A stretch of 64,000 nucleotides of DNA. Source: Gammaproteobacteria bacterium (GTDB taxonomy: Bacteria; Pseudomonadota; Gammaproteobacteria; Pseudomonadales; Cellvibrionaceae). The notes under the pieces were generated by a model, which was not told where the DNA came from, ran no database searches, and was given only the letters and a program-made list of their open reading frames with translations. Where the stretch lies: positions 744,001-808,000 of the forward strand of contig SEBU01000001.1 of NCBI GenBank assembly GCA_004173475.1. The letters are read 5' to 3'. Made by a program: the position numbers and the translations under genes. Positions 55,115-64,000 of this stretch are shown here, in pieces (the stretch's first letter is position 1; each line of letters opens with the position of its first letter).

Positions 55115-56011
55115 TTAAAGTACATTCGCAATATAATCCATTTCACGCCCGCTTTTTATACACTCCACCGCCTGATTAAAATCATCGTTTAATTCGACGG
55201 GATCTATCAAGTTAATCTCAGAGAAATGAGATGGAATACAAAATTTAGACAACGTCTTTAAGATGATGCTAACACTATCAAAAGAACCAATAATATCACT
55301 CGGAAAATTGTTATATCCAACTTTTGACTGAAAATATTTTTTGTATGGCTCTTCAGGTGAGACAGAATTTTTATCAAAGTTTATATGGATTTCTTGCAGA
55401 ACTAAAATGTATTCATTAATCCATTTTGCCAAATCATGGAGCGAACCCAAATACCCTTGAGATGAAAAATTCTCGATGATCGAATTCAGTTTTTTAATTT
55501 TAAGATTATACTTTTCGATACACAACACTATTGCAGAACGCCTGTAATCAAAGACATCTGATTCGAAATCGACCTTGATTGTAGAGTTTAAAGGAAACAT
55601 TTTTGCGTATAATTGCTCTTTGTTAAAAAAGACAACTTCATTATCTTCCTCTAAAGATTTAAGGGTATCAACGAATTGCTTTTTATGATCCAGATAATTT
55701 TTAAAAGCATTTTGATTGATGGTTTCTTGAATTTGAGTAGCCGTTTGTTGACTACGAAAAATTACGGCTACAAACGCAGCCAAAGCAAGCACTGCGGTTA
55801 CAAAAGATATTGGGAACTTAAAGACCTCTAAAATGGAAGAAAAGCAATTCGAAGAGAGACATAAAAAGGTAAGTTTTTTGTGATTAAAATAAATTATCCA
55901 ACCCACTAAACCAATCGAAATCGCACTACCAATAATTAAAATAAATCTAAAAAGGCAATCCTGACCAAGAGTTCGCAATCTTTGATCTACTTTTTTATCA
56001 CACCAAAGCAT
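55115..56011 (-). CDS. Unrecognised two-helix membrane protein inserted between cysG and serS
   Basis: 298 residues. Two N-terminal membrane helices (about 21-42 and 68-88) around a short loop with four Cys (LCLSSNCFSS region), then a soluble helical part beginning RSQQTATQIQETINQNAF and continuing with a long Lys/Glu/Phe-rich body. I recognise no named family. Similar two-helix plus FRxQQTA-type proteins occur as orphans in accessory islands. Base composition is visibly more A+T-rich than cysG and serS. It interrupts an otherwise conserved gene order, so it is probably acquired. No partner gene is nearby. Confidence 0.8.
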   Translation of the reverse strand: MLWCDKKVDQRLRTLGQDCLFRFILIIGSAISIGLVGWIIYFNHKKLTFLCLSSNCFSSILEVFKFPISFVTAVLALAAFVAVIFRSQQTATQIQETINQNAFKNYLDHKKQFVDTLKSLEEDNEVVFFNKEQLYAKMFPLNSTIKVDFESDVFDYRRSAIVLCIEKYNLKIKKLNSIIENFSSQGYLGSLHDLAKWINEYILVLQEIHINFDKNSVSPEEPYKKYFQSKVGYNNFPSDIIGSFDSVSIILKTLSKFCIPSHFSEINLIDPVELNDDFNQAVECIKSGREMDYIANVL

Positions 56012-56102
56012 CTCAACCTCTCAATCGGCATTTACAAAAAAATAGAGGTGGGCATAGCTCGAGCTCCACCCACCTCTAAAAATATTTCGAAGATCTACTG
56101 AA

Positions 56103-57404
<1,302 letters not shown>

Positions 57405-57467
57405 TTAAGTTAAGAGAAATTGATTCAGACAAATAAAAATCTTAATTCGGGAAATATCAACCTAAGG

Positions 57468-57842
57468 CTAAAACGCTTTCTGCGTAATCCACATTCCAAA
57501 AAAAGCGGCCAACAAACCGAGTATTACCGAGCCTATGGCATAGGCCATGGAATTCACCACATGGCCGGACTGCCATAGCTGCAACATTTCCAGCGAGAAA
57601 GCTGAGAATGTAGTGTAACCGCCTAATAAACCCGTAATGAAAAACAACCGGTACAAAGGCGACAAATTATTTTTTTCTACCAGCAATACATACAGTACGC
57701 CGATCAATAATGAGCCGATAATATTGACAATAAAAGTGCCTATCGGAAATTTAAAATTAAACAACGGAGTCAAATAACTTACGCTCGCAAAGCGCAACAT
57801 TGAGCCCAAGGCACCACCTATTGCAATTGCTAACCACTGCAT
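57468..57842 (-). CDS. crcB: Fluoride channel Fluc/CrcB
   Basis: 124 residues with four membrane helices, as usual for the dual-topology dimer. Family marks: GGALGSMLRFASVSYL in helix 1, GTFIVNIIGSLLIG (Asn of the fluoride path) and the GYTTFSAFSLEMLQL break helix (TFS motif with the Phe-box). It exports fluoride. No fluoride riboswitch was recognised in its leader, where the GNAT gene ends 4 bp upstream. It probably shares the rarA-GNAT-crcB mRNA. Confidence 0.95.
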   Translation of the reverse strand: MQWLAIAIGGALGSMLRFASVSYLTPLFNFKFPIGTFIVNIIGSLLIGVLYVLLVEKNNLSPLYRLFFITGLLGGYTTFSAFSLEMLQLWQSGHVVNSMAYAIGSVILGLLAAFFGMWITQKAF

Positions 57843-57846
57843 ATAT

Positions 57847-58410
57847 TCACTTATTGTGAAGCCGCCAATCGGCTTGAGATATTTTATATAAATAATGCGC
57901 CTGCAAAGGGTGGCCTTCCGGTACAGCGGGATGCATGAATTCTTGCAGCACCTTTTGCATTCGCAACTTTTTCATTACTCCCTGCGAACGTTTATTCTGC
58001 AGAGTCGTAAATGCCACTATTTCATCCAGTTTTAATTTCTCAAACCCAAAAGCGAGTACAGCGCTTGCAGCTTCTGTTGCATATCCGTGCCCCCAATAGG
58101 GAACAGCCAAACGCCAGGCAATTTCTACGCAAGGTGCAAACGGCATTTCCGCTTTCGGAATATTTAAGCCAACGACACCTACGAAATTGGTAGATACTTT
58201 TTCTTCGACAGCCCACATTCCCCAACCCCGCTCTGCAATAAATTCCGCATACCGAGTAAACATGGCATCGCTTTCAATTCGCGACAGTGTTTCAAGAAAA
58301 AACTCTCTCACTTGTGGGTCTGAATTCAAATTTGCAAACGCGGCCTTATCATGTTCGCGCCATTGACGTAACACCAGACGTTCTGTTTCCAGCGAAACTA
58401 CTTGCATCAT
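57847..58410 (-). CDS. GNAT-family N-acetyltransferase (RimJ/RimL type)
   Basis: 187 residues with the GNAT (Acetyltransf_3) pattern: LETERLVLRQWREHDKAAF at the start, EIAWRLAVPYWGHGYATEAA with the acetyl-CoA pyrophosphate loop, and LDEIVAFTTLQNKRSQGVMKK. These enzymes acetylate N-terminal or side-chain amines; the target is not known. It lies 5 bp after rarA and 4 bp before crcB, so the three genes form a tight unit. Confidence 0.88.
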   Translation of the reverse strand: MMQVVSLETERLVLRQWREHDKAAFANLNSDPQVREFFLETLSRIESDAMFTRYAEFIAERGWGMWAVEEKVSTNFVGVVGLNIPKAEMPFAPCVEIAWRLAVPYWGHGYATEAASAVLAFGFEKLKLDEIVAFTTLQNKRSQGVMKKLRMQKVLQEFMHPAVPEGHPLQAHYLYKISQADWRLHNK

Positions 58411-58415
58411 ACGGC

Positions 58416-59759
58416 CTACTTTTTATAGCGCTGCTTTTTGCTCTGCTTATCCAACTCACGAAAATGCGCAAGTTTTTCCTGGATTTTTAATTCAAGCCCG
58501 CGTTCGACGGGTTGATAATAAACCGCGTCGACAATTTCCTCCGGTAGGTATTTTTCACCCGCCGCGTAAGCGCCTGGCTCGTCGTGAGCGTAGCGATATT
58601 CAGCGCCGTAATCCATCGACTTCATTAATCGCGTCGGCGCGTTGCGCAGATGGATTGGCACGTCATACGCAGGCTGCGACCGTACATCAGCTCTAATTTG
58701 GTTGAAGGCATTATACACAGCATTACTTTTAGGCGCTGCTGCAAGATAAACAAGCGCCTGCGCTATAGCAAGTTCACCTTCAGGGCTGCCGAGCCGCTCC
58801 TGCACATCCCAAGCAGCAAGGCAAAGCGGTAACGCGCGCGGATCTGCATTGCCTATATCTTCACTCGCCATACGCACAACGCGGCGCGCAATATAAAGCG
58901 GGTCACATCCACCATCTAACATACGTGCCAACCAATAAAGGGCACCGTCTGGAGAAGAACCACGTACGGATTTATGCAACGCAGAAATTTGTTCGTAGAA
59001 AATATCGCCGCCTTTATCAAAACGGCGAACGTCGCTGGCTAAAACTTCTGCCAAAACTTGTTCGTTGATAACTTTGTGATCGTCTGATTCGTCAGCGAGG
59101 TCAGCAGCTATCTCAAGTAAATTGAGCGCTTTGCGCGCATCGCCATCGGCAGCCTGCGAAAGCGTTGCGAGGCTATCCGCATCAATACGAATATCACTTT
59201 TACCCAGACCGCGTTCTTGATCGTCAAGTGCTTGCTGCAATACTTTTTGTAACTGTTCAGGTTGCAACCCTCGCAACACATAAACACGGCAGCGAGAAAG
59301 CAAAGCGTTATTTAATTCGAATGAGGGATTTTCTGTAGTCGCACCGATAAAAATAAAAGTGCCGTCTTCCACGTAAGGCAAAAATGCATCTTGCTGGGAT
59401 TTATTAAAGCGATGCACCTCATCTACAAATAAAATAGTTTTACGCCCAGCGCCGGCGCGTTCTTGCTGGGCTATCGCGACTGCAGCACGAATTTCTTTTA
59501 CACCCGATAAAACCGCAGAAAGCGATTCAAATCGTGCATGGGCTTGCTCTGCAAATAATTTAGCCAGTGATGTTTTGCCAACACCCGGCGGCCCCCATAA
59601 AATCATCGAATGTAAATGGCCGCGAACAATCGCCTCACGCAACGGCTTACCCGGAGCAAGCAAATGCTCTTGCCCGATATAATCATCCAGATTGCGCGGG
59701 CGCATACGCGCCGCTAAAGGCTGGTAATTAGTTTGCTGTTGGCTAAATAAATCATTCAT
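58416..59759 (-). CDS. rarA: Replication-associated recombination protein RarA (MgsA)
   Basis: 447 residues, an AAA+ clamp-loader-like ATPase. Walker A is at 56-63 (GPPGVGKT), Walker B is [18 protein letters not shown], sensor 1 is [21 protein letters not shown], and the C-terminal tetramerisation domain has [18 protein letters not shown] and [16 protein letters not shown]. It works at stalled replication forks. It follows lolA in the conserved order, 12 bp downstream. Confidence 0.96.
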   Translation of the reverse strand: MNDLFSQQQTNYQPLAARMRPRNLDDYIGQEHLLAPGKPLREAIVRGHLHSMILWGPPGVGKTSLAKLFAEQAHARFESLSAVLSGVKEIRAAVAIAQQERAGAGRKTILFVDEVHRFNKSQQDAFLPYVEDGTFIFIGATTENPSFELNNALLSRCRVYVLRGLQPEQLQKVLQQALDDQERGLGKSDIRIDADSLATLSQAADGDARKALNLLEIAADLADESDDHKVINEQVLAEVLASDVRRFDKGGDIFYEQISALHKSVRGSSPDGALYWLARMLDGGCDPLYIARRVVRMASEDIGNADPRALPLCLAAWDVQERLGSPEGELAIAQALVYLAAAPKSNAVYNAFNQIRADVRSQPAYDVPIHLRNAPTRLMKSMDYGAEYRYAHDEPGAYAAGEKYLPEEIVDAVYYQPVERGLELKIQEKLAHFRELDKQSKKQRYKK

Positions 59760-59771
59760 TGATTCTTAACG

Positions 59772-60398
59772 CTATTGGTTTTTAATAATGTCCACACCCG
59801 CAGGTGCAACAAAATTAAACAGAGATTCATCAATTGCCTGGTTGCGCTTCACATTGCTCAATGCAAAATGTGTGAGTTGACCAAGGCTGTCGCGAATAGA
59901 AAATTCAGTGAGTTGATTATCTACAAACACCAATAACAACTCCTGAAACAAGCCTTCGGTCACTTTCGGCGTGATAGAAAATTTCTCTGCTTTGTCAGCA
60001 ATTGAACGATTGATAGTGAAGTTTTTACGCAGCTTGTCTACATCTTCGCTTAACAATAAAACTGGTGTGTTTTTCAAATCGTCACTAAATGGACGCTCGT
60101 TAACCGTTTGCAAATCCGGATCGTAAAGCCAAATAGTTTTTTGGTTGGAAATTAATAATTGCGGCGCAGGAGTTTCTGTTTTCCAAAAGAATTTTCCAGG
60201 GCGCTGCAATACAAACGTGCCCTTGCTTTCATCCTGCTTTTTACCAGCTTTGTCGAAAAGAGTTTGCACGAAGCTGCCTTGCAGCGTGTTCATGGCATCG
60301 AGTTGTTTGCGCAATTGCGCTGGGGATTGACCATCGGCGTGAACGACGAATGAGCTGCAAATAAATAAAACTGTGATTAAACGAAAAATTGATTTCAT
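59772..60398 (-). CDS. lolA: Outer-membrane lipoprotein carrier LolA
   Basis: 208 residues from ATG 60396-60398 (GGAA 7 nt upstream), which gives a proper signal peptide (MKSIFRLITVLFICSSFVVHA); the frame opens at 60437. The mature protein matches LolA: LRKQLDAMNTLQGSFVQTLFD, FVLQRPGKFFWKTETPAPQLL, IWLYDPDLQTVNERPF. It carries lipoproteins from LolCDE to LolB across the periplasm. It is downstream of ftsK as in pseudomonads, but 650 bp of repeat-bearing DNA separates them. Confidence 0.95.
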   Translation of the reverse strand: MKSIFRLITVLFICSSFVVHADGQSPAQLRKQLDAMNTLQGSFVQTLFDKAGKKQDESKGTFVLQRPGKFFWKTETPAPQLLISNQKTIWLYDPDLQTVNERPFSDDLKNTPVLLLSEDVDKLRKNFTINRSIADKAEKFSITPKVTEGLFQELLLVFVDNQLTEFSIRDSLGQLTHFALSNVKRNQAIDESLFNFVAPAGVDIIKNQ

Positions 60399-60437
60399 AT
60401 TAATTCCGATAAAGTGGATCGAACTGATGCCGTTCAT

Positions 60438-61056
60438 TCTGAGCGCAATGCAGTCGAAGGATTTAATGGTAAGCCTTGGACAAGCTCAGGATGGATGGAT
60501 AGGCTAATGTAATATCAAAGGCCTGAACCTATCCCAAATAAAATTTTTACTCACGACAGCGACTATTCCCATGCGAACTCTCCGAGCACTGGAAGAAAAT
60601 TGTTGGCAAATGCACAGGAAGTGCATTTGAGTGACTACGCGACATGGATGTCGCGTCGGAACGACAGCAATTTTCTGAAGAGCGCAGGAAACAAGAGCGA
60701 GACGGGTCGCTTTTCTTTGGGTTACTTTTCTTTGGCGAAACAAAGAAAAGTGACTCGCCAGGGGGCGAAACAAAAAACATCAACTAAGACTAAATTTCTT
60801 TTCAAACAACTCACAAGGTTTAATTGTTACGCCTGCCGCGGGCCTCACTTTCTTTGCTTGTCCAAAGAAAAGTAAGCAAAAGAAAAGACACCCAGCTCAC
60901 TCCTATTTCCTGCGCTTCTCATAAATTAGCTGTCGTTCCGATGAGCCATCCATGGCTCAACGTCACTAAAACAAACTTCCTGTTTGTTTTACAACGAATT
61001 TCTTGTGATGCTCGGGGAGTTCACATGGGGGTATTTAACATCAAAAACTCTTGAGA
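60438..61056. repeat. Intergenic region with an inverted pair of a ~200-bp repeat element
   Basis: No gene is credible here. A first element (about 60571-60775, plus orientation) and a second (about 60836-61027, minus orientation) are homologous along their length: both carry GGAACGACAGC, AGCGCAGGAAA, and the ACTTTTCTTTG hairpin. In each, two hairpins keep the loops AGGAA and TGGA while the stems differ (AAATGCAC/GTGCATTT versus AAAACAAAC/GTTTGTTTT; ACGCGACA/TGTCGCGT versus TGAGCCA/TGGCTCA). The left edge (60433-60500) also holds a degenerate CTGAGC...GCTCAG interspersed-repeat motif. ORFs inside are repeat-encoded. Confidence 0.85.
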
Positions 61057-63423
61057 TTAATAATCCCCTCGTCCACCCGGCGCCAAAACCTCGCGATTCC
61101 CATTATGTCCCGCTGAAGATACGACACCTGCAGCTTCCATAGTTTCAATCAAACGTGCCGCGCGGTTATAGCCAATTCTTAGTTTGCGCTGCACCGATGA
61201 AATGGAAGCTTTGCGAGTTTCCAATACAAATGACACCGCTTCATCGTAAAGCGCATCGCTTTCGCCATTGTCACCGTCTTCCCCACCTTCGCTGGGAATA
61301 CCTGGCACAGGAATCGAATTATTACTGTCATCGGTGATGCCATCAATATATTGAGGCGTTCCGCGTTTTTTCCAATCGGCTACTACGCGGTGAACTTCGT
61401 GGTCATCTACAAACGCGCCGTGCACGCGAATAGGCACGCTGGTGCCGGAAGGCAAGTAGAGCATATCGCCGTGACCAAGTAATTGTTCTGCACCGCCTTG
61501 ATCGAGGATGGTACGGGAATCGATTTTGGATGAAACCTGGAACGCGATGCGCGTAGGAACGTTGGCTTTGATCAAACCGGTGATCACATCCACCGATGGA
61601 CGCTGCGTTGCGAGTATTAAGTGAATACCAGCGGCACGGGCTTTTTGGGCAATACGTGAAATAAGTTGCTCAACTTTTTTCTTGTCGACAATCATCATCA
61701 TGTCGGCGAATTCGTCAATAACAACCACTATGCAGGGCAAGGTTTCAAGGTTTGGAGCAGTTGCGACTTCAGCTCCCGGCTCGAAATTTTCTTCGGGCTT
61801 AAAGAGCGGATCGGTGATTGGCGTTCCAGCTTTATTGGCGTCGTCCACTTTGCGGTTGAAACCAGCGAGGTTACGCACCCCCATCGCAGACATTAATTTG
61901 TAGCGGCGTTCCATCTCACCCACACACCAACGTAAGCCGTTGGATGCATCTTTCATGTCGGTAATTACCGGTGTCAGCAAATGCGGTATGCCATCGTAAA
62001 CCGACAGTTCCAACATTTTCGGGTCAACCAGAATCAGCCTTACTTCTTTGGGCGTCGATTTATACAGCAAGCTCAGTAGCATGGAGTTCACGCCCACTGA
62101 TTTACCCGAACCGGTGGTACCGGCAACAAGTAAATGCGGCATTTTGGCGAGGTCTGCAACGACGGGTTCGCCAGAAATGTCGTGGCCGAGTGCCATGGTA
62201 AGCGGTGATTTAGCTTGGTCGTAGGCCTCCGATGAAATCACCTCACTTAAACGAACCATCTCGCGGTGTGCGTTTGGAATTTCCACGCCCATAACCGATT
62301 TACCGGGAATGACCTCTACCACCCGCACAGAAACAACCGCGAGCGAGCGCGCTAGATCTTTCGCAAGACCAGAGATACGGCTGGCTTTAATGCCCGGTGC
62401 AGGTTGGATTTCGAAACGAGTTACTACTGGACCCGGCTGTACAGAAACTACTTCGATCTCGATCCCGAAATCTTTGAGTTTCAACTCAAGCAACTTGGAC
62501 ATGGCTTCGAGTGATTCTTTGGAATAGCCTTTGTCGCTGCGTTTGTCCGCTGGGTCTAACAAATTTAATGGTGGAAGCGTACCTTCAGCAGGTTCGATTG
62601 AATCGAATAATGAAGGTTGTTTTTCTTTTTCCACCCGTGGACTTGGCACCGGCTTTTTCTTGGGCAGCTCGGTAATCACTACCGGAGCAATGCGCTTGGC
62701 TTCGACTTTCGCGCGCTCTTCAACTACCTCTCTTCGATGTTGCTGCGCGACTACAGCGATGTTCTTTTCGTTCTTGTCACGCTGATATTGCACCCAGCGC
62801 TCTTTAGCTTTTTCAAAACCGATCAAAGTCCAGCGGCCTAGTTCATCCATAAGCGCAAACCATGAAAGGTCGGTGAAAATAGTTAAGCCGAACAAAAACA
62901 GTGCCAGCAATACGAGTGTGCCACCGGTGTAGCTGAAGGCGCCTTCTACTATGGTTGCTATACCGCTACCCAATAATCCGCCGTTGGAGTTCGGCAAAAC
63001 TGACTCACCACCGCTGAAATGCATGGCTGCGATACCGGTTCCCGAGAGCATCACAATCATCAAACCTACAAAGCGAATACTGACAAACAACCAGTCGATA
63101 GAACGCAAATGGGTGCGATCTTTGAAAATCAGGACAATCCGGTAAATCAGCATGAGCGGGAAAAGGTAGGCCATGTATCCGAAGAAACCAAAAAACACAT
63201 CGGACAACCAAGCTCCCACCCGCCCACCAAGGTTGGATAACTCGCCGTTGTCACCAGTGCTCCAATAACCGCCGTCGGCTGGGTCATAGCTGAACATGGC
63301 CAAGCACAGGTAAGTGGAGACGGCCAAAAGGCCTATAAGCAGACCTTCGCGAACTATGCGCAGCCCAAGATTATTAGCGGGTTCGGATACGGGGGGTTTA
63401 CGACTGGCGTTACTTTGTTTCAA
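61057..63423 (-). CDS. ftsK: DNA translocase FtsK
   Basis: 788 residues, of the SpoIIIE/FtsK type with a short linker. Four N-terminal membrane helices (about 25-190), a charged linker, then the motor: alpha domain [10 protein letters not shown] to [14 protein letters not shown], beta RecA-like domain with Walker [13 protein letters not shown] and Walker [34 protein letters not shown], and the C-terminal gamma winged helix ([20 protein letters not shown]) that reads KOPS. It moves chromosome ends through the septum at division. Start [15 protein letters not shown]. Confidence 0.96.
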   Translation of the reverse strand: MKQSNASRKPPVSEPANNLGLRIVREGLLIGLLAVSTYLCLAMFSYDPADGGYWSTGDNGELSNLGGRVGAWLSDVFFGFFGYMAYLFPLMLIYRIVLIFKDRTHLRSIDWLFVSIRFVGLMIVMLSGTGIAAMHFSGGESVLPNSNGGLLGSGIATIVEGAFSYTGGTLVLLALFLFGLTIFTDLSWFALMDELGRWTLIGFEKAKERWVQYQRDKNEKNIAVVAQQHRREVVEERAKVEAKRIAPVVITELPKKKPVPSPRVEKEKQPSLFDSIEPAEGTLPPLNLLDPADKRSDKGYSKESLEAMSKLLELKLKDFGIEIEVVSVQPGPVVTRFEIQPAPGIKASRISGLAKDLARSLAVVSVRVVEVIPGKSVMGVEIPNAHREMVRLSEVISSEAYDQAKSPLTMALGHDISGEPVVADLAKMPHLLVAGTTGSGKSVGVNSMLLSLLYKSTPKEVRLILVDPKMLELSVYDGIPHLLTPVITDMKDASNGLRWCVGEMERRYKLMSAMGVRNLAGFNRKVDDANKAGTPITDPLFKPEENFEPGAEVATAPNLETLPCIVVVIDEFADMMMIVDKKKVEQLISRIAQKARAAGIHLILATQRPSVDVITGLIKANVPTRIAFQVSSKIDSRTILDQGGAEQLLGHGDMLYLPSGTSVPIRVHGAFVDDHEVHRVVADWKKRGTPQYIDGITDDSNNSIPVPGIPSEGGEDGDNGESDALYDEAVSFVLETRKASISSVQRKLRIGYNRAARLIETMEAAGVVSSAGHNGNREVLAPGGRGDY

Positions 63424-63636
63424 TGAGTTTTTCCTGACTTACTTATATCTAACCAACAAATAGGGAATCGTCACGTCCATACGGCTGATCCAATAGGCTG
63501 GCTCTAGCCTCTGAGGATCACGAATAGATGACATTTATTCTTGGCTACCTGGTTATTCTTTGGTTTCTAAATGTTTCGGACTTCTTAATAATTACGTTCA
63601 GGCCAGCATTTTAACAACCCATCGCTAAAACTAACA

Positions 63637-64000
63637 TTATTGCGATGCCAAACCTGCGTACCAGCATTCATTTACGCCTTTGAAACTGGTGCGATAGATA
63701 AACAAATTGCCTGCTTGCGGCTGTGCGGCCAGCGCTTCCTCACTTAGGCCTATACGCGCGCTGGTGACGAATAGTAAGTTCATATCATCACCACCAAATG
63801 CCATGCAGGTCGGTTGGCTGACTTCGGTTTTTAATTCGAAGATTGGGGTACCTTCCGCGTTGTAACGAACCAGCCTGCTACCGCCCCACTCTGCGTTCCA
63901 CAGGCAACCCTCTGCATCGATACAACTACCATCCGGCTCCACTGCATCGCGGGTTTGCACGAAGAGTTCGCCTTGCCCCAAGGTTCCAGATTGTGCCTCA
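63637..64000 (-). CDS. SMP-30/gluconolactonase/LRE family protein (N-terminus outside window)
   Basis: About 121 C-terminal residues are visible; the frame stays open to the right edge, so the 5' end is missing. The motifs PDGSCIDAEGCLWNAEWGGSRLVRYNAEG and FGGDDMNLLFVTSARIGLSEE are those of six-blade beta-propeller lactonases. Asp in PDG and Asn in LWNAEWG are usual calcium/active-site positions. Such enzymes hydrolyse sugar lactones, which would suit an Entner-Doudoroff organism, but the substrate is not known. About 210 bases with no gene separate it from ftsK. Confidence 0.85.
   Translation of the reverse strand, partial: EAQSGTLGQGELFVQTRDAVEPDGSCIDAEGCLWNAEWGGSRLVRYNAEGTPIFELKTEVSQPTCMAFGGDDMNLLFVTSARIGLSEEALAAQPQAGNLFIYRTSFKGVNECWYAGLASQ

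Noticed and set aside
60504-61054. Several 75-90-residue ORFs between lolA and ftsK
   Set aside because: They are translations of the inverted repeat elements, resemble each other only because the DNA repeats do, and lack ribosome binding sites.

Overview
The window looks like a chromosomal segment of a polysaccharide-degrading gammaproteobacterium, most likely Cellvibrio or a close relative (inference). The reasons are a secreted CBM2/polyserine-linker/CBM6 protein at the left edge, a membrane-anchored AraC-type regulator beside it, a cytoplasmic GH84 enzyme, an Entner-Doudoroff-centred sugar pathway, and two pseudomonad-like core gene orders: alaS-lysC-csrA-tRNA-Ser, and ftsK-lolA-rarA-crcB-serS-cysG.

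Layout. 1-7.2 kb: carbohydrate-binding secreted protein, AraC regulator, DUF2956 protein, GMC oxidoreductase, MHS-type MFS transporter and a secreted polysaccharide deacetylase. 7.6-12.5 kb: tRNA-Ala, gltX, a formate/nitrite channel and a PP2C-phosphatase/Ser-Thr-kinase fusion. 12.5-14.4 kb: small DUF1801, VOC and SRPBCC genes and a decayed EVE-domain gene with three in-frame stops. 14.7-20.9 kb: a cell-surface glycan region with DUF6165, a 66-bp in-frame tandem repeat, waaC, a CDP-glycerol glycerophosphotransferase-like gene and three tandem Stealth phosphotransferase paralogues. 21-30.3 kb: valS, tRNA-Ser, csrA, lysC, alaS, a Trm112-like protein and a LytM peptidase. 30.4-39.8 kb: a co-directional central-carbon block pgi-edd-zwf-pgl-eda-gap-pyk. 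40-47.3 kb: GH84, an esterase, a CorA/ZntB channel, ppnN, a probable CsrA-titrating small RNA, a nucleosidase, an aldo/keto reductase and a VanZ-like protein. 47.3-55 kb: creBCD, an FdhF/YdeP-type molybdoenzyme and cysG. 55-63.4 kb: the conserved serS-crcB-GNAT-rarA-lolA-ftsK block, interrupted by a lone membrane-protein gene (55.1-56.0 kb) and by an inverted pair of repeat elements (60.5-61.0 kb). The right edge cuts an SMP-30/gluconolactonase-type gene.

How the parts fit together. Glucose 6-phosphate from polysaccharide breakdown would be routed by pgi/zwf/pgl/edd/eda to pyruvate and glyceraldehyde 3-phosphate, then by gap and pyk; no phosphofructokinase is present here. The formate/nitrite channel, kinase/phosphatase and cysG (siroheme for nitrite/sulfite reductases) hint at nitrite assimilation, but no reductase lies in the window. 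A post-transcriptional theme is visible: csrA with a GGA-bearing leader, an intergenic RNA candidate with 12 GGA trinucleotides in about 175 nt ending in a strong terminator, and an inverted repeat pair whose hairpins change stem sequence but keep GGA loops. The functional link between these three is inference.
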